This document shows, in pieces, positions 25,717 to 33,997 of a stretch of 64,000 nt of DNA; within the stretch, counting starts at the first letter, position 1, and every line of letters starts with the position of its first letter. The notes beneath the pieces are model-generated. The model worked only from the letters and a program-made list of their open reading frames with translations, made no database searches and was not told the DNA's origin. Made by a program: the position numbers and the translations under genes. The stretch is from NCBI RefSeq assembly GCF_900142665.1, contig NZ_FRBR01000002.1, positions 248,001 to 312,000 of the forward strand. Direction: 5' to 3'. Origin of the DNA: Roseovarius pacificus (GTDB taxonomy: Bacteria > Pseudomonadota > Alphaproteobacteria > Rhodobacterales > Rhodobacteraceae).

Positions 25717-26564
25717 GGCGCGGGCTCGACCACGGCGCTGGCCTGCATGGCAAGTTCGCCATCCGGCCCCTTGGCCCAGAGTTGCAGTGCGCCGTCTTTC
25801 CCGGCCCCGGCTTCCAGGGTGAAAGAGCGGTCGACGAACAGGGGGGCCATGCCGCGGAAATCGAACCGCGCCAACCGTTCGCCCTGTGCGGCGGTGGCAA
25901 AGGCTTGCAACAGGGTCGCGGTCAGCGGGCCATGCACGACCAGGTCGCGATAATCCTCTTCGTCACGCGCATACTCGCGGTCATAGTGAATCCGGTGTCC
26001 GTTCGAGGTCAGCGCGGAATAACGGAAAAGCAGCACCGGGTCCGGTGTGACCGTTTCGGACCGGGTGGCGCCGTCGGGGGCGGGTGTCGGTTCGGGCTTG
26101 GGCGCGCCGGGGGCGGCGGCCTCGCGATAGACGATATCCTGTTCTTCCTCGATGCAGACTGTGCCGTCCTGCGAAAGTCGATGCCGCACCGTCACGAAAA
26201 CAAGCTGCCCCGCACGACCGGACTTTGCCTTCACGGCAAGAATTTCACTGGTCTTCCCGGTCTCTTTCCCGATGATCAGCGGCGCGTTGTAGACCACCCG
26301 TCCGCCGGCCCACATGCGGCGGGGAAGGCCGACGTCAGGCAAGAAGCCACCACGCCTGGGATGCCCATCCGAACCCACATTGCGGCGCTGAACGAAAGGA
26401 TTGAAGTAAAGCCAGTGCCAGCCCGGTGGAAGCGGGTCGCCATCCGCCGGGGCGTTGTCCAGGTCCAGCGTCGCGGCCAGACCGGCTGCGCGATCCGCCG
26501 AGATCATCTGCACATGGCTTTCGGTGCGGCCGACGGCTTCGGAGTAATCGGGGGGTGTGGTCAT
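25713..26564 (-). CDS. Two-hotdog (HTD2/mesaconyl-C4-CoA hydratase-like) hydratase
   Basis: A 283-residue double-hotdog protein resembling HTD2 and mesaconyl-C4-CoA/itaconyl-CoA hydratases. The start at 26564 (MTTPPDYSEAVG) follows GAAGGATT and lies 10 nt after the CoA-transferase stop. Signature blocks are LPPGWHWLYFNPF, GGFLPDVGLPRRMWAGG and, in the C-terminal hotdog, RYSALTSNGHRIHYDREYA with LVVHGPLTATLL. The Asn-Gly-His-Arg-Ile-His-Tyr run is the usual hydratase-2-like active site of this group. It should add water to (or remove it from) the CoA ester passed on to the CitE-like lyase. Confidence 0.82.
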   Translation of the reverse strand: MTTPPDYSEAVGRTESHVQMISADRAAGLAATLDLDNAPADGDPLPPGWHWLYFNPFVQRRNVGSDGHPRRGGFLPDVGLPRRMWAGGRVVYNAPLIIGKETGKTSEILAVKAKSGRAGQLVFVTVRHRLSQDGTVCIEEEQDIVYREAAAPGAPKPEPTPAPDGATRSETVTPDPVLLFRYSALTSNGHRIHYDREYARDEEDYRDLVVHGPLTATLLQAFATAAQGERLARFDFRGMAPLFVDRSFTLEAGAGKDGALQLWAKGPDGELAMQASAVVEPAP

Positions 26565-26574
26565 CGTGAATCCT

Positions 26575-27768
26575 TCAATATATTGCCTTGTCATCGATCA
26601 GGGCATTGATCCGAGCCCGGCTGAGGCCCAGAAGTTCGCCATAAACGTAAGCCTCGTCGCCACCAAGGGCGGGGGTGCCGCGTGTGATTCCGGGCGCATC
26701 ATCCCCGGCAAATCGGGCGGGACGGCCTACAGCGGCGCGAAGATGACCGTTGGTTTCGGTGACTTCGATGATGGAGCCCCGAGCCCTCATGTGCGGGTCC
26801 GACACAATATCCGACGCAGCCCACGAAAGATGCGCGGCGATCCCTGCCGCCTGAAGCAGTTCCGCGGTCGTCTCGCCCTTTTGTGCGCCGGTCCAGGCTG
26901 CAATGGGATCATCCAGATCCCGGCGGTTCTCGTGGCGGCAGGGCTGCGTGGCGTAACGGGGGTCGTGTCCAAGGTGCGGCTGTCCTATGATCCCGGCCAG
27001 TTTCTGCCATTCCTCATCGCCCGACACCGCGATCGAAAGCCAGCGGTCCGCGTCGGCGGTGGGGAACAACCCGTGCGGCGCGCGGGTCATGTCGTCATTG
27101 CCCATCCTGCCAACGGTCACACTCGCCGAAGCCGCAGTCAGCGCATCACCAACCAGCGACGAGGCGACCTCGCGCGCGGCGACATCCACATGGCAACCAA
27201 GGCCCGTTCGGCGGCGGCGATGCAATGCCGCCAATGTGGCCAGTGCTGCATGCATCCCGACCGAGTGGTCCATGACGTGGCGCATCTCGACCGGCGGCCC
27301 GTCGGCATGGCCCGACAGATAGCCCAGCCCGCCCCATGCGCCGAACAGGGGGGCATATCCTGCGAAATGGCTTTCGGGGCCCGTCTGCCCCGAGGACGAA
27401 ACGGAAACCATGACGATATCGGGTTTTGCTTGGTGCAGGGCTTCATATCCCAGACCCAGCCGCGCCATTACCCCCGCGCGAAAACTCTCGGCGGCGACAT
27501 CGGCGATGGTGACCAGCTTTTTCGCCAGCGCAACGCCATCGGGATGTTTAAGGTTCAGCCGAACAGAAAGCTTGTTTGACGAGACCTGGTCAAAAGTCGC
27601 GGGGCCCTGGCGACCATAGACCGCGTGTGGCTTGCGGAAAATATCGGGGCGCAGCGCGGTTTCGACCTTGATCACCTCAGCGCCCATCTGGCTGAGCATA
27701 TGGGTGCAGAATGGCCCTGCGGCGTGTACGGTAAAATCGGCTATGCGGAGGCCGGCGAGGGGTTTCAT
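26575..27768 (-). CDS. Family III CoA-transferase, first of tandem pair
   Basis: A 397-residue CaiB/BaiF protein with an N-terminal Rossmann part (LRIADFTVHAAGPFCTHML) and a central GYAPLFGAWGGLGYLSGH. Where formyl-CoA transferase has catalytic Asp169, this chain reads VDVAAREVASS, with Glu. It overlaps the next CoA-transferase gene (27765-28916) by 4 nt. Because that partner keeps Asp, the two may form a heterodimer, as in benzylsuccinate CoA-transferase BbsEF. Confidence 0.85.
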   Translation of the reverse strand: MKPLAGLRIADFTVHAAGPFCTHMLSQMGAEVIKVETALRPDIFRKPHAVYGRQGPATFDQVSSNKLSVRLNLKHPDGVALAKKLVTIADVAAESFRAGVMARLGLGYEALHQAKPDIVMVSVSSSGQTGPESHFAGYAPLFGAWGGLGYLSGHADGPPVEMRHVMDHSVGMHAALATLAALHRRRRTGLGCHVDVAAREVASSLVGDALTAASASVTVGRMGNDDMTRAPHGLFPTADADRWLSIAVSGDEEWQKLAGIIGQPHLGHDPRYATQPCRHENRRDLDDPIAAWTGAQKGETTAELLQAAGIAAHLSWAASDIVSDPHMRARGSIIEVTETNGHLRAAVGRPARFAGDDAPGITRGTPALGGDEAYVYGELLGLSRARINALIDDKAIY

Positions 27769-28916
27769 GCAGAGGCCCTTCGATCATTGTCGCCAGTCAG
27801 GATAGACTGGTCAGCGCCGGGACTGGCGATTGTTTCGCTGACCGGCAGGGCGTCTGGCCCAAAGCGGAATGGCAGGGATTGCACTTTCACGGGGCCGTCC
27901 GGCGTTTCGAGCGTGGCGAAGATGCCTCGCGCCGTTTCCTGGAGGCCGGTCAGCACATGTTCCGGCGCATTGTAGCGCGCCATGGGTACGCCGCGGGTCT
28001 GCGCCTTGGATACCAGATCCTCGACCTTTTGGTGTCGTGCCCAACTGCGGATGCGTTCATTGATTTCGCCGCCTCGTGCGCTGCGTCCGACCTCGTCGGC
28101 AAGGCCGGGGTCCTGCGCCCAGTCATCAGCCCCAAGCAGATCAAGCAGGCCCTCCCACTGGCGCGACTCAAGCGTCAGCAGCTCGACATAACCGTCCGCG
28201 CATTCTATCACGCCGCCGAACTTGAACGACCGGGTCAGCCGGTGTTCGACCGAACCATCGCCAAAACGCTGGATTCCAAAGGCCCCGACCGCGACATTCG
28301 CGTCCTGAACCGAGGCATCCACGAACTGGCCCTTGCCGGCCCAAAGCGCGGCCAGCGCGGCCATTGCCGCCGTGGTGCCGCCTTGCATCTCGGCGAAATG
28401 TCCAGCGATCTTGAGAGGAGGGCGATCGGGAAAAAGATCGGCCGAAAGACCATTGGGCAGCAGGAAACCTTCACCGCCCGCATGGATCAGGTTGAGTTCC
28501 TCACCCTTCCACCCGGCTTTCGGCCCGTATGCGCCGTAGGGAAGCACCGAGAGGTGTACAAGATCCGGATGCGCTTTGGCGATCCTTGCTTCGTCCAGTC
28601 CCAGCCCCGCGCGATCTGCGACTGGCGTGTCGTCGATGAAAATGTCGGCCTCCGCCAGGAGTTTCTCCATGTCCTCGCGAAAGCCCGGGTTTGACGGGTC
28701 GCAGATCACACTGCACTTGCCGGCAGACAGGTAGGTGAACAGCGCACTCTGGCCACCGGGGAGGAGAGGGGGCTCCTCCCGGATGGGGGTGCCGCCTGTC
28801 GGTTCGGCCATGATGACCTCGGCACCCATCTGGCACATCAGGCGCCCGGCCTGTGCCGCAGCCACGCCAGAGGCGCGTTCGATGACTCGAAGGCCCGTGA
28901 GAGGCTTGTCGGACAT
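27765..28916 (-). CDS. Family III CoA-transferase, second of tandem pair
   Basis: A 383-residue CaiB/BaiF CoA-transferase. The start at 28916 (MSDKPLTGLRVIERAS) has an AAGGAG site; the frame stays open to 29321, but the added 135 residues are only a shadow of the upstream dehydratase gene. Features: AAQAGRLMCQMGAEVIMAE, GHFAEMQGGTTAAMAALAAL and VDASVQDANVAVG, where the Asp fits the catalytic position. It overlaps the first transferase and follows the 407-residue dehydratase by 16 nt. Confidence 0.87.
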   Translation of the reverse strand: MSDKPLTGLRVIERASGVAAAQAGRLMCQMGAEVIMAEPTGGTPIREEPPLLPGGQSALFTYLSAGKCSVICDPSNPGFREDMEKLLAEADIFIDDTPVADRAGLGLDEARIAKAHPDLVHLSVLPYGAYGPKAGWKGEELNLIHAGGEGFLLPNGLSADLFPDRPPLKIAGHFAEMQGGTTAAMAALAALWAGKGQFVDASVQDANVAVGAFGIQRFGDGSVEHRLTRSFKFGGVIECADGYVELLTLESRQWEGLLDLLGADDWAQDPGLADEVGRSARGGEINERIRSWARHQKVEDLVSKAQTRGVPMARYNAPEHVLTGLQETARGIFATLETPDGPVKVQSLPFRFGPDALPVSETIASPGADQSILTGDNDRRASA

Positions 28917-28932
28917 GGCAGGGCTCCTTTCC

Positions 28933-30156
28933 TCAGCGAACGACCGGGAGGTCCAGCTCAAGGTCTCCGCAGTCGACGAACACCTGCAACTCGGGATCGC
29001 GCGACTGAAGGGCGACGGTGGCGATGCCGGGGGTCGTGACCTCACCGCGCTGGTTTTCCCCCCAGATTTCGATGTCGACCAGGGCGTGACCGTCCTTGAT
29101 GTATTTCTTCGACACCTTGCCCTTGCACCATGTGCTGTCACCCATGGTGTTGAAGCGGCGCATCTCGGTGCGGACGCGCTTGAGGAAGCCCGCATCGCCC
29201 ATCCAGTTGGTGACAAGGGATGCCATCCAGGATGACCGCTGCGGACCGTAGTCATAGACGCCGGGCACGCCGACTTCCTTGGCGGTGCTTTCGCGATGGT
29301 GGCCGATGCCGGTGTATTCAATGCCGCCGCCCGCTTCGGGGTTGCGGAAGAAATGGCCGGGGTGCTTCATCGCGTTCTGGAACACCACGCCATGCGTGTG
29401 ACCACGACCGGAACCGACGAGGAAGCCCATGGTATCCATCAGCGAAAGCGGGCCACGCACGATGGTGTCAAGGCTTTCGCCTTCGGTCACGTCTTCCCAG
29501 TAACGCACCTTGGAGCCGCGGATATTCATGGGTTCTTCCATGATGCATGCATCGAGCTGTTCGAATTCTTCCTGTGTGTACTCGTAGGTGGTGATGTCCT
29601 TGTACTTGCCCGCGTCCCGCGCTGCCTTGCGTTCGTGGCGGGTGCAGGTGCCAAGTGCGCGGGACAACATATCGCCGTGTTGGTTGAAATAGGTTGCCTC
29701 GACGTATTGAAGTACCAGGCGGCCCGAGAACTTGCTTTCCTTGACGTCGATACCGATCACGCGTTCGACCGCGTTGACCCGGTCGCCGGGGCGGATGTGG
29801 CGGAAGATTTCCCAGTCGTTGCCGGCGTAGAAGCCATGTACGCCCGGCAGGCCCCAGCGGGTACGACCGATCCAGCCAAGTGCCATCGGAAACATCGGGT
29901 GACCCAGCTGCGTGCCGTAACGCGATGCGGCGCCATAGCCCGGATCGCGGTAGAGCGGGTTGAGGTCACCGATGCCGTTGCACCAGTTGCGCAGCGTGTC
30001 CGAGGTCGCGTCCTGAAGGTACGGACCCTCGGGGCGCAACTGAAGGCCAACCATTTTTTCTGCGGCGGCAATCGCTTCGTCGGTGATTTTGCCTTCGGCG
30101 GGTGCGCCTCCCATGCCCTTGGCTTCATCTTCCTTGCTTTTCTCTGCGGTTGTCAC
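28933..30156 (-). CDS. MaoC-like double-hotdog acyl-CoA (de)hydratase
   Basis: A 407-residue protein with two hotdog halves. The first (about 35-180) reads LQLRPEGPYLQDATSDTLR, then NWCNGIGDLNPLYRDPGY; the second (about 220-400) includes MKHPGHFFRNPEAGGG and GVPGVYDYGPQRSSW. This is the pattern of large FAS1-like/MaoC-type acyl dehydratases. It is first in the unit 30156 to 24910, behind the ATAATGCATTAT site at 30218. It probably works on a CoA thioester in the same pathway as the 283-residue hydratase, perhaps at another chain position. The function is known only to family level. Confidence 0.75.
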   Translation of the reverse strand: MTTAEKSKEDEAKGMGGAPAEGKITDEAIAAAEKMVGLQLRPEGPYLQDATSDTLRNWCNGIGDLNPLYRDPGYGAASRYGTQLGHPMFPMALGWIGRTRWGLPGVHGFYAGNDWEIFRHIRPGDRVNAVERVIGIDVKESKFSGRLVLQYVEATYFNQHGDMLSRALGTCTRHERKAARDAGKYKDITTYEYTQEEFEQLDACIMEEPMNIRGSKVRYWEDVTEGESLDTIVRGPLSLMDTMGFLVGSGRGHTHGVVFQNAMKHPGHFFRNPEAGGGIEYTGIGHHRESTAKEVGVPGVYDYGPQRSSWMASLVTNWMGDAGFLKRVRTEMRRFNTMGDSTWCKGKVSKKYIKDGHALVDIEIWGENQRGEVTTPGIATVALQSRDPELQVFVDCGDLELDLPVVR

Positions 30157-30217
30157 TGTTGGGGTCTCCTTATCTGTCTGATGTCGAATTTCAGCGTTTT
30201 GCGTGGTTGCATTTAAT

Positions 30218-30229
30218 ATAATGCATTAT
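30218..30229. promoter_or_regulatory. ATAATGCATTAT operator, site A
   Basis: A perfect 12-bp palindrome 62 bp upstream of the minus-strand hydratase/CoA-transferase/CitE-like unit. Exact copies occur at 38968, 40449 and 40544, and the 10-bp core at 30327. It is probably the operator of the GntR-family protein encoded at 30987-31637. Confidence 0.7.
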
Positions 30230-30326
30230 TTTTAAGGCAGTCAAGAGTCGAATATTCACCTGTTTTCTCATATTTCACCTATTTTTGCCTAAAAAGCAGC
30301 ATTAGCGCCGCAGTGGGCGGGTATTT

Positions 30327-30336
30327 TAATGCATTA
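30327..30336. promoter_or_regulatory. TAATGCATTA operator, site B
   Basis: The 10-bp core of the operator, about 105 bp upstream of site A in the same gap and close to the end of the isochorismatase-like gene. Two sites in one gap would allow cooperative or looped binding. Confidence 0.55.
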
Positions 30337-30353
30337 TGCTGAGGTGAGTCTTT

Positions 30354-30932
30354 TTAGAAACTCACATCCGCGGCCGAGACTACCTGCGCATAGCGGCGCA
30401 GCCCGGACATGGCGTGCTCGTGTTCTTCCCGGGTCGCACCGGCGCAGCAGTCCTCAAGCAGGACACACTCGTAGTCGCGGTCGTGCCCTTCGCGCACTGC
30501 CGCCGAAACGACACCGTTTGTCGAAACCCCCGACAGAACCAGCCGCCGGATGCCTTGCGCACGCAGCAGGGGCTCAAGTTTGGTCGCGTAAAAGGGGCTG
30601 ACACGGTGCTTGATGATGTCCGGATCACCGGGCTGGGGCGCGAACCGGCTCAGCACCTCGGTTCCCCAACTGCCCAGCTTGAACACATCGTTGTCCCGCG
30701 CCTTTGAGAATACCGGTGATCCCGGAGGGCATTCCGCGTAATCCGGCGAGAACCCGACCCGTACATAGCCCACCATCACGCTGGCCGCCCGGGCCTTTTT
30801 GATTGCAAGCTCGGTCGCGTCATAGACCCCGCGCTCCTGCATGAGGGGCACATAGCTCCTGGCGCCCATCCCGTCGGGATGAACGAGGTCGTTCAACATG
30901 TCCATGACAAGAAGTATTGTGTCAGATGCCAT
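30354..30932 (-). CDS. Isochorismatase-superfamily hydrolase without catalytic Cys
   Basis: A 192-residue isochorismatase/cysteine-hydrolase-fold protein. Asp11 (LVMDMLND) and Lys108 (IIKHRVSPF) of the triad are present. At the nucleophile position the chain reads GVSTNGVVSAAVR, putting Val141 where amidases have Cys; two cysteines lie further on in EDCCAG (161-163). It therefore cannot work as a standard cysteine amidohydrolase and may act like EntB-type isochorismatases, which also lack the Cys. It lies between the GntR gene and the hydratase unit, all on the minus strand. Confidence 0.8.
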   Translation of the reverse strand: MASDTILLVMDMLNDLVHPDGMGARSYVPLMQERGVYDATELAIKKARAASVMVGYVRVGFSPDYAECPPGSPVFSKARDNDVFKLGSWGTEVLSRFAPQPGDPDIIKHRVSPFYATKLEPLLRAQGIRRLVLSGVSTNGVVSAAVREGHDRDYECVLLEDCCAGATREEHEHAMSGLRRYAQVVSAADVSF

Positions 30933-30986
30933 TGCAGTGTCCTTTCAGGCTGGGGGAGGGCCCCGTGCCGGAAAGGGCGCGGGGGA

Positions 30987-31637
30987 TTATTCCGAGTAGC
31001 TGGCCTTGAATTCGTCCCAGGCCGAGCGGATATGCGTCCGCAGTGCCTGTAGGAACCCGGCCTCGTCGCGGGCGATAAGGGCACTCAGCATCTCGCGGTG
31101 TTCCTGCGAGGCGCGCTCGGTCCGTTGATCCAGCCGGTTGATAAGGTCGAACGGATACCGCGCCCAGAGTGCGCGCACGAACCGCAGAGTCTGTGGCAGA
31201 TCCGCCGCGATATAGATCAGCTCGTGAAATCGGTAGTTGATGGATCGGACCGCGTCCCGGTCGCCCCGTGCAGAGGCGTCTTCGATCTGGTCCTGAAGGG
31301 TGCGTAGCTTTTCGATGTCTTCCGGAGTCAGCCGGCTGACGGCCTTCAGGCCCAGCTTGCATTCCAGGGTCACCCGCAGATCGGTGATTTCTTCCGTCGC
31401 GTTGATGTCGAACGGCGCCACGACCGCGCCACGATGCGATGAGCCAAGAATAAAACCCTCGGCCTCCAGAAGTTTGATCGCTTCCCTGACCGGAGTGATG
31501 GAGGTTCCGATCATCTCGGCGATTTGCGCCTGTTTGAGTTTGGTGCCGCGCGGGAACTGACCTGAGATGATCCCTTCGCGCAGAAAATCCGCGACGTACT
31601 CTTCCTTGGTTTGGTGTTTCGTCCGGTTTTCCATCAC
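30987..31637 (-). CDS. GntR-family regulator with FCD domain, likely cluster regulator
   Basis: A 216-residue FadR/FCD-type regulator. The winged helix covers about 10-75 (KLKQAQIAEMIGTSITPVRE, then AIKLLEAEGFILGSSHRG) and the FCD domain about 85-205, with RVTLECKLGLKAV, the NYRFHELIY metal-type block and the HREMLSAL helix. The gene sits in the middle of the cluster it probably controls. The palindrome ATAATGCATTAT, found in every main promoter gap of the cluster, is the best candidate for its site. The effector is likely a pathway acid or CoA ester. Confidence 0.9.
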   Translation of the reverse strand: MMENRTKHQTKEEYVADFLREGIISGQFPRGTKLKQAQIAEMIGTSITPVREAIKLLEAEGFILGSSHRGAVVAPFDINATEEITDLRVTLECKLGLKAVSRLTPEDIEKLRTLQDQIEDASARGDRDAVRSINYRFHELIYIAADLPQTLRFVRALWARYPFDLINRLDQRTERASQEHREMLSALIARDEAGFLQALRTHIRSAWDEFKASYSE

Positions 31638-31682
31638 TAATCCCTCCCCCAGGCATGTCGCAGGGGCGCAAAATGCCTCCCT

Positions 31683-32483
31683 TCATGACGCAACCTCCGG
31701 GCGCAAGTCAAGACGCAGGATACGGCCCGCCATGTCCGGGCTGACCGCTGGATAGAGGTCCAAAAGCCTTGGATCATGGGCGGGAAGGATGTGATCGTCG
31801 CTGTCTGCCAGGTCCCGGATGCGGTCATGGGCCGCGATCATGTCGGAAATATTGAAGGCGACGGTAAAGGGAATGCCGCGTTGGTATTCCTCGTAATAAT
31901 GCAGGGCGTCAGATGCCAACACAACCCAGCCCCGCTTGGTCCGGATGCGCAGTATCTCCTGTCCGGCGCAATGGCCTCCGACCCAGTGGGCGCTGATCCC
32001 GTCGGCCACGTCGAATTCACGGCCATGCAAATGCAGGCGGCCATCATACAGCAGATGGACCAGCCGGGCTATTTCGTCCGGCCAATAGGCATGGCGGAAG
32101 CAGGGCTTTTCCATCCAGGGGCCGGTGACATAGGCCATCTCTTCGGCTTGCATGTAGAATGTCGCGTTCGGCAGAGCGTCAAGATAACCTAGGTGATCGT
32201 AATGTGCGTGGGTCAGAACCACGGTCGAAACCTGCTCGGGGTCGATCCCAAGCGCAGCCCAGCCGTCCGGCGGGCTCATCACCTGTATATGCCCGTTCCT
32301 CTCGCCCTTTGCCGGGTCGATGCCGGTATCGACCACGATGACATCGTCGTCGCTTTTCAGCACCCAGCAAAAGAAATCCAGCGTCAGGGGCGCGGTTGGA
32401 TCGGGATCGCTGATAAAGTTGACACCACGCGTACGGGTTTCGTTCGTGGCATGCCGGATGGCGTAGATTTCCCAGGTCTTCAT
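31683..32483 (-). CDS. MBL-fold hydrolase of the lactonase (AttM/AhlD-like) type
   Basis: A 266-residue metallo-beta-lactamase-fold protein. The start at 32483 (MKTWEIYAIRHATNE) follows GAGGAGG. The zinc motif is THAHYDHLG, with the third histidine in WVGGHCAGQEI, an Asp in VLASDALHYYEEY and a final His in ILPAHDP. The layout is that of N-acyl-homoserine lactone lactonases such as AttM, but in this operon it more likely opens a lactone or ester of the catabolic substrate. It follows livF by 10 nt. Confidence 0.82.
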   Translation of the reverse strand: MKTWEIYAIRHATNETRTRGVNFISDPDPTAPLTLDFFCWVLKSDDDVIVVDTGIDPAKGERNGHIQVMSPPDGWAALGIDPEQVSTVVLTHAHYDHLGYLDALPNATFYMQAEEMAYVTGPWMEKPCFRHAYWPDEIARLVHLLYDGRLHLHGREFDVADGISAHWVGGHCAGQEILRIRTKRGWVVLASDALHYYEEYQRGIPFTVAFNISDMIAAHDRIRDLADSDDHILPAHDPRLLDLYPAVSPDMAGRILRLDLRPEVAS

Positions 32484-32493
32484 TGGTTCCTCC

Positions 32494-33225
32494 TCAGGCG
32501 GCAGCCGCCCCGAGATAGGCGTCGATCGCCTCCTGACGGGCCGTTTCATCCTTGAGTTCTTCGGCGCTGCGGTGTCCGACGATCCGTCCGCCACGCAGGA
32601 AGTGCAGCTCGTCACACAAGCGCATCGTCACGGCGAGGTTCTGTTCGACCAGTACGATGGCAAGGTCGGATTCATGGCGGATCATCGCCAGCCGGTCAAA
32701 GACCCGCCGCACAAGCAACGGCGCAAGACCAAGCGATGGTTCGTCAAGAAGCAGCAGCTTGGGGTCCGCAACCAGCCCGCGACCGATGGCCAGCATCTGC
32801 TGCTCACCGCCTGACAGGCGCCAGGCCTGGCGATCCACCTTCTCGGCAATCTCGGGGAACAGGTCGAGAACCATCTCCATCCGCTTTTTCCGCTCTGACG
32901 CGGTCTTCTGATACCCGCCCAGTATCAGGTTCTCGCGCACGGACAGATCGCCGACGATCTCGCGTCCCTCGGGGACATAGATGATGCCCCGCGCGACGCG
33001 GACACGTGCCGGCAGGCTGCTGATATTCTCGCCTTCAAAGACGGCCGATCCCGTGGCGGGCGTAAGGCCGGATACGGCTTTCATGATCGAAGACTTGCCT
33101 GCACCGTTCGCGCCAAGCAGGGCAACAACCGCCCCTTTGCCGACCGTAAATGACACCTGGTTTACCGCAGGTGCGCCAGCGCCATAGGCGACTGACAGGT
33201 TTTCGATGTTCAGGAGTTCACTCAT
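32494..33225 (-). CDS. livF: Branched-chain-type ABC ATPase LivF
   Basis: A 243-residue ATPase of the LivF group. I take the ATG at 33225 (MSELLNIENLSV), which overlaps livG by 8 nt; an ATG 6 nt earlier is possible. Motifs: Walker A GANGAGKS, signature LSGGEQQMLAIGRG, Walker B LLLLDEPSLGLAP, and IVLVEQNLAVTMRLCD. It is the fifth component of the livK-H-M-G-F-type transporter. Confidence 0.92.
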   Translation of the reverse strand: MSELLNIENLSVAYGAGAPAVNQVSFTVGKGAVVALLGANGAGKSSIMKAVSGLTPATGSAVFEGENISSLPARVRVARGIIYVPEGREIVGDLSVRENLILGGYQKTASERKKRMEMVLDLFPEIAEKVDRQAWRLSGGEQQMLAIGRGLVADPKLLLLDEPSLGLAPLLVRRVFDRLAMIRHESDLAIVLVEQNLAVTMRLCDELHFLRGGRIVGHRSAEELKDETARQEAIDAYLGAAAA

Positions 33226-33997
33226 CGTCATCGCTTCCCAGGTAGATGCGGACCACATCGGGATTGTTGCGCACTGCCTCGGGGTTGCCGACGGCGACGA
33301 ATTCACCAAAGTTCAGCACGTAGATCCGGTCGCAGATGGACATGACAAGGTCCATGTCATGTTCGACAACGACCATGACCAGATCGGTCGAGGCCAGCTT
33401 GCGCAGCACCGCCGTCAGGTCGCGGGTTTCAGAGTTGTTCAGCCCTGCCGCCGGTTCGTCCAGCATAAGGACCGAGGGCTTGCCAACCACCGCGCGGGCG
33501 ATCTCAACCAGCCGCTGCATACCGGGGGGCAGTTGGCCGGGAAACTTGTCGCCGACATCCGGCAGCCCAAGATCGATCAGCGCGGCATCGGCGGCGTGCG
33601 CCATCTCCACGCGTTCCGCCCTGCCACGGGGGAGGGGCAGGAACGCCGAAAGCCAGCCCGCCGTGCAGTTGCGCGCGATGCCCATCATCACGTTCTCCCG
33701 CACCGTCAGATCCGGGCAGAGCGCGACATGCTGAAAGCTGCGAACGATCCCTTTGGCCGCGCGGGCGGCGGGAGACAGGCCGTTCAGCGGCGTTCCCGCG
33801 TAAGAGATCGTGCCCTGCTGCGGCGAATAGGCCCCGGTCAGGCAGTTGAACAGGCTTGTCTTGCCGGCTCCGTTCGGCCCGATCAGGCCGGTGATTTCGC
33901 CCGCGCGGAACTCCACGTCGAGGCCCTTCAGCACCTTGATCCCACCGAAGGAAAGCGCGATCCCCTCGCCGCGCAGGGCATTTGTCAATTGGTCCAT
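33218..33997 (-). CDS. livG: Branched-chain-type ABC ATPase LivG
   Basis: A 259-residue ATPase of the LivG group. It starts at 33997 (MDQLTNALRGEG), sharing one base with the livM stop (TGATG); the frame's extension to 34282 overlaps livM and is not used. Motifs: Walker A GPNGAGKT, signature LPPGMQRLVEIARA (a Gly-Met variant of LSGGQ) and Walker B VLMLDEPAAGLN, then VVVEHDMDLVM. Confidence 0.92.
   Translation of the reverse strand: MDQLTNALRGEGIALSFGGIKVLKGLDVEFRAGEITGLIGPNGAGKTSLFNCLTGAYSPQQGTISYAGTPLNGLSPAARAAKGIVRSFQHVALCPDLTVRENVMMGIARNCTAGWLSAFLPLPRGRAERVEMAHAADAALIDLGLPDVGDKFPGQLPPGMQRLVEIARAVVGKPSVLMLDEPAAGLNNSETRDLTAVLRKLASTDLVMVVVEHDMDLVMSICDRIYVLNFGEFVAVGNPEAVRNNPDVVRIYLGSDDDE

Noticed and set aside
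27765..29321. 518-residue version of the second tandem CoA-transferase
   Set aside because: The first 135 residues are the out-of-frame reading of the dehydratase gene; the family start and an AAGGAG site are at 28916.
31683..32483. Quorum-quenching lactonase as the role of the MBL-fold protein
   Set aside because: The fold and motif allow it, but it is embedded in a catabolic transporter operon and no quorum-sensing gene is nearby.
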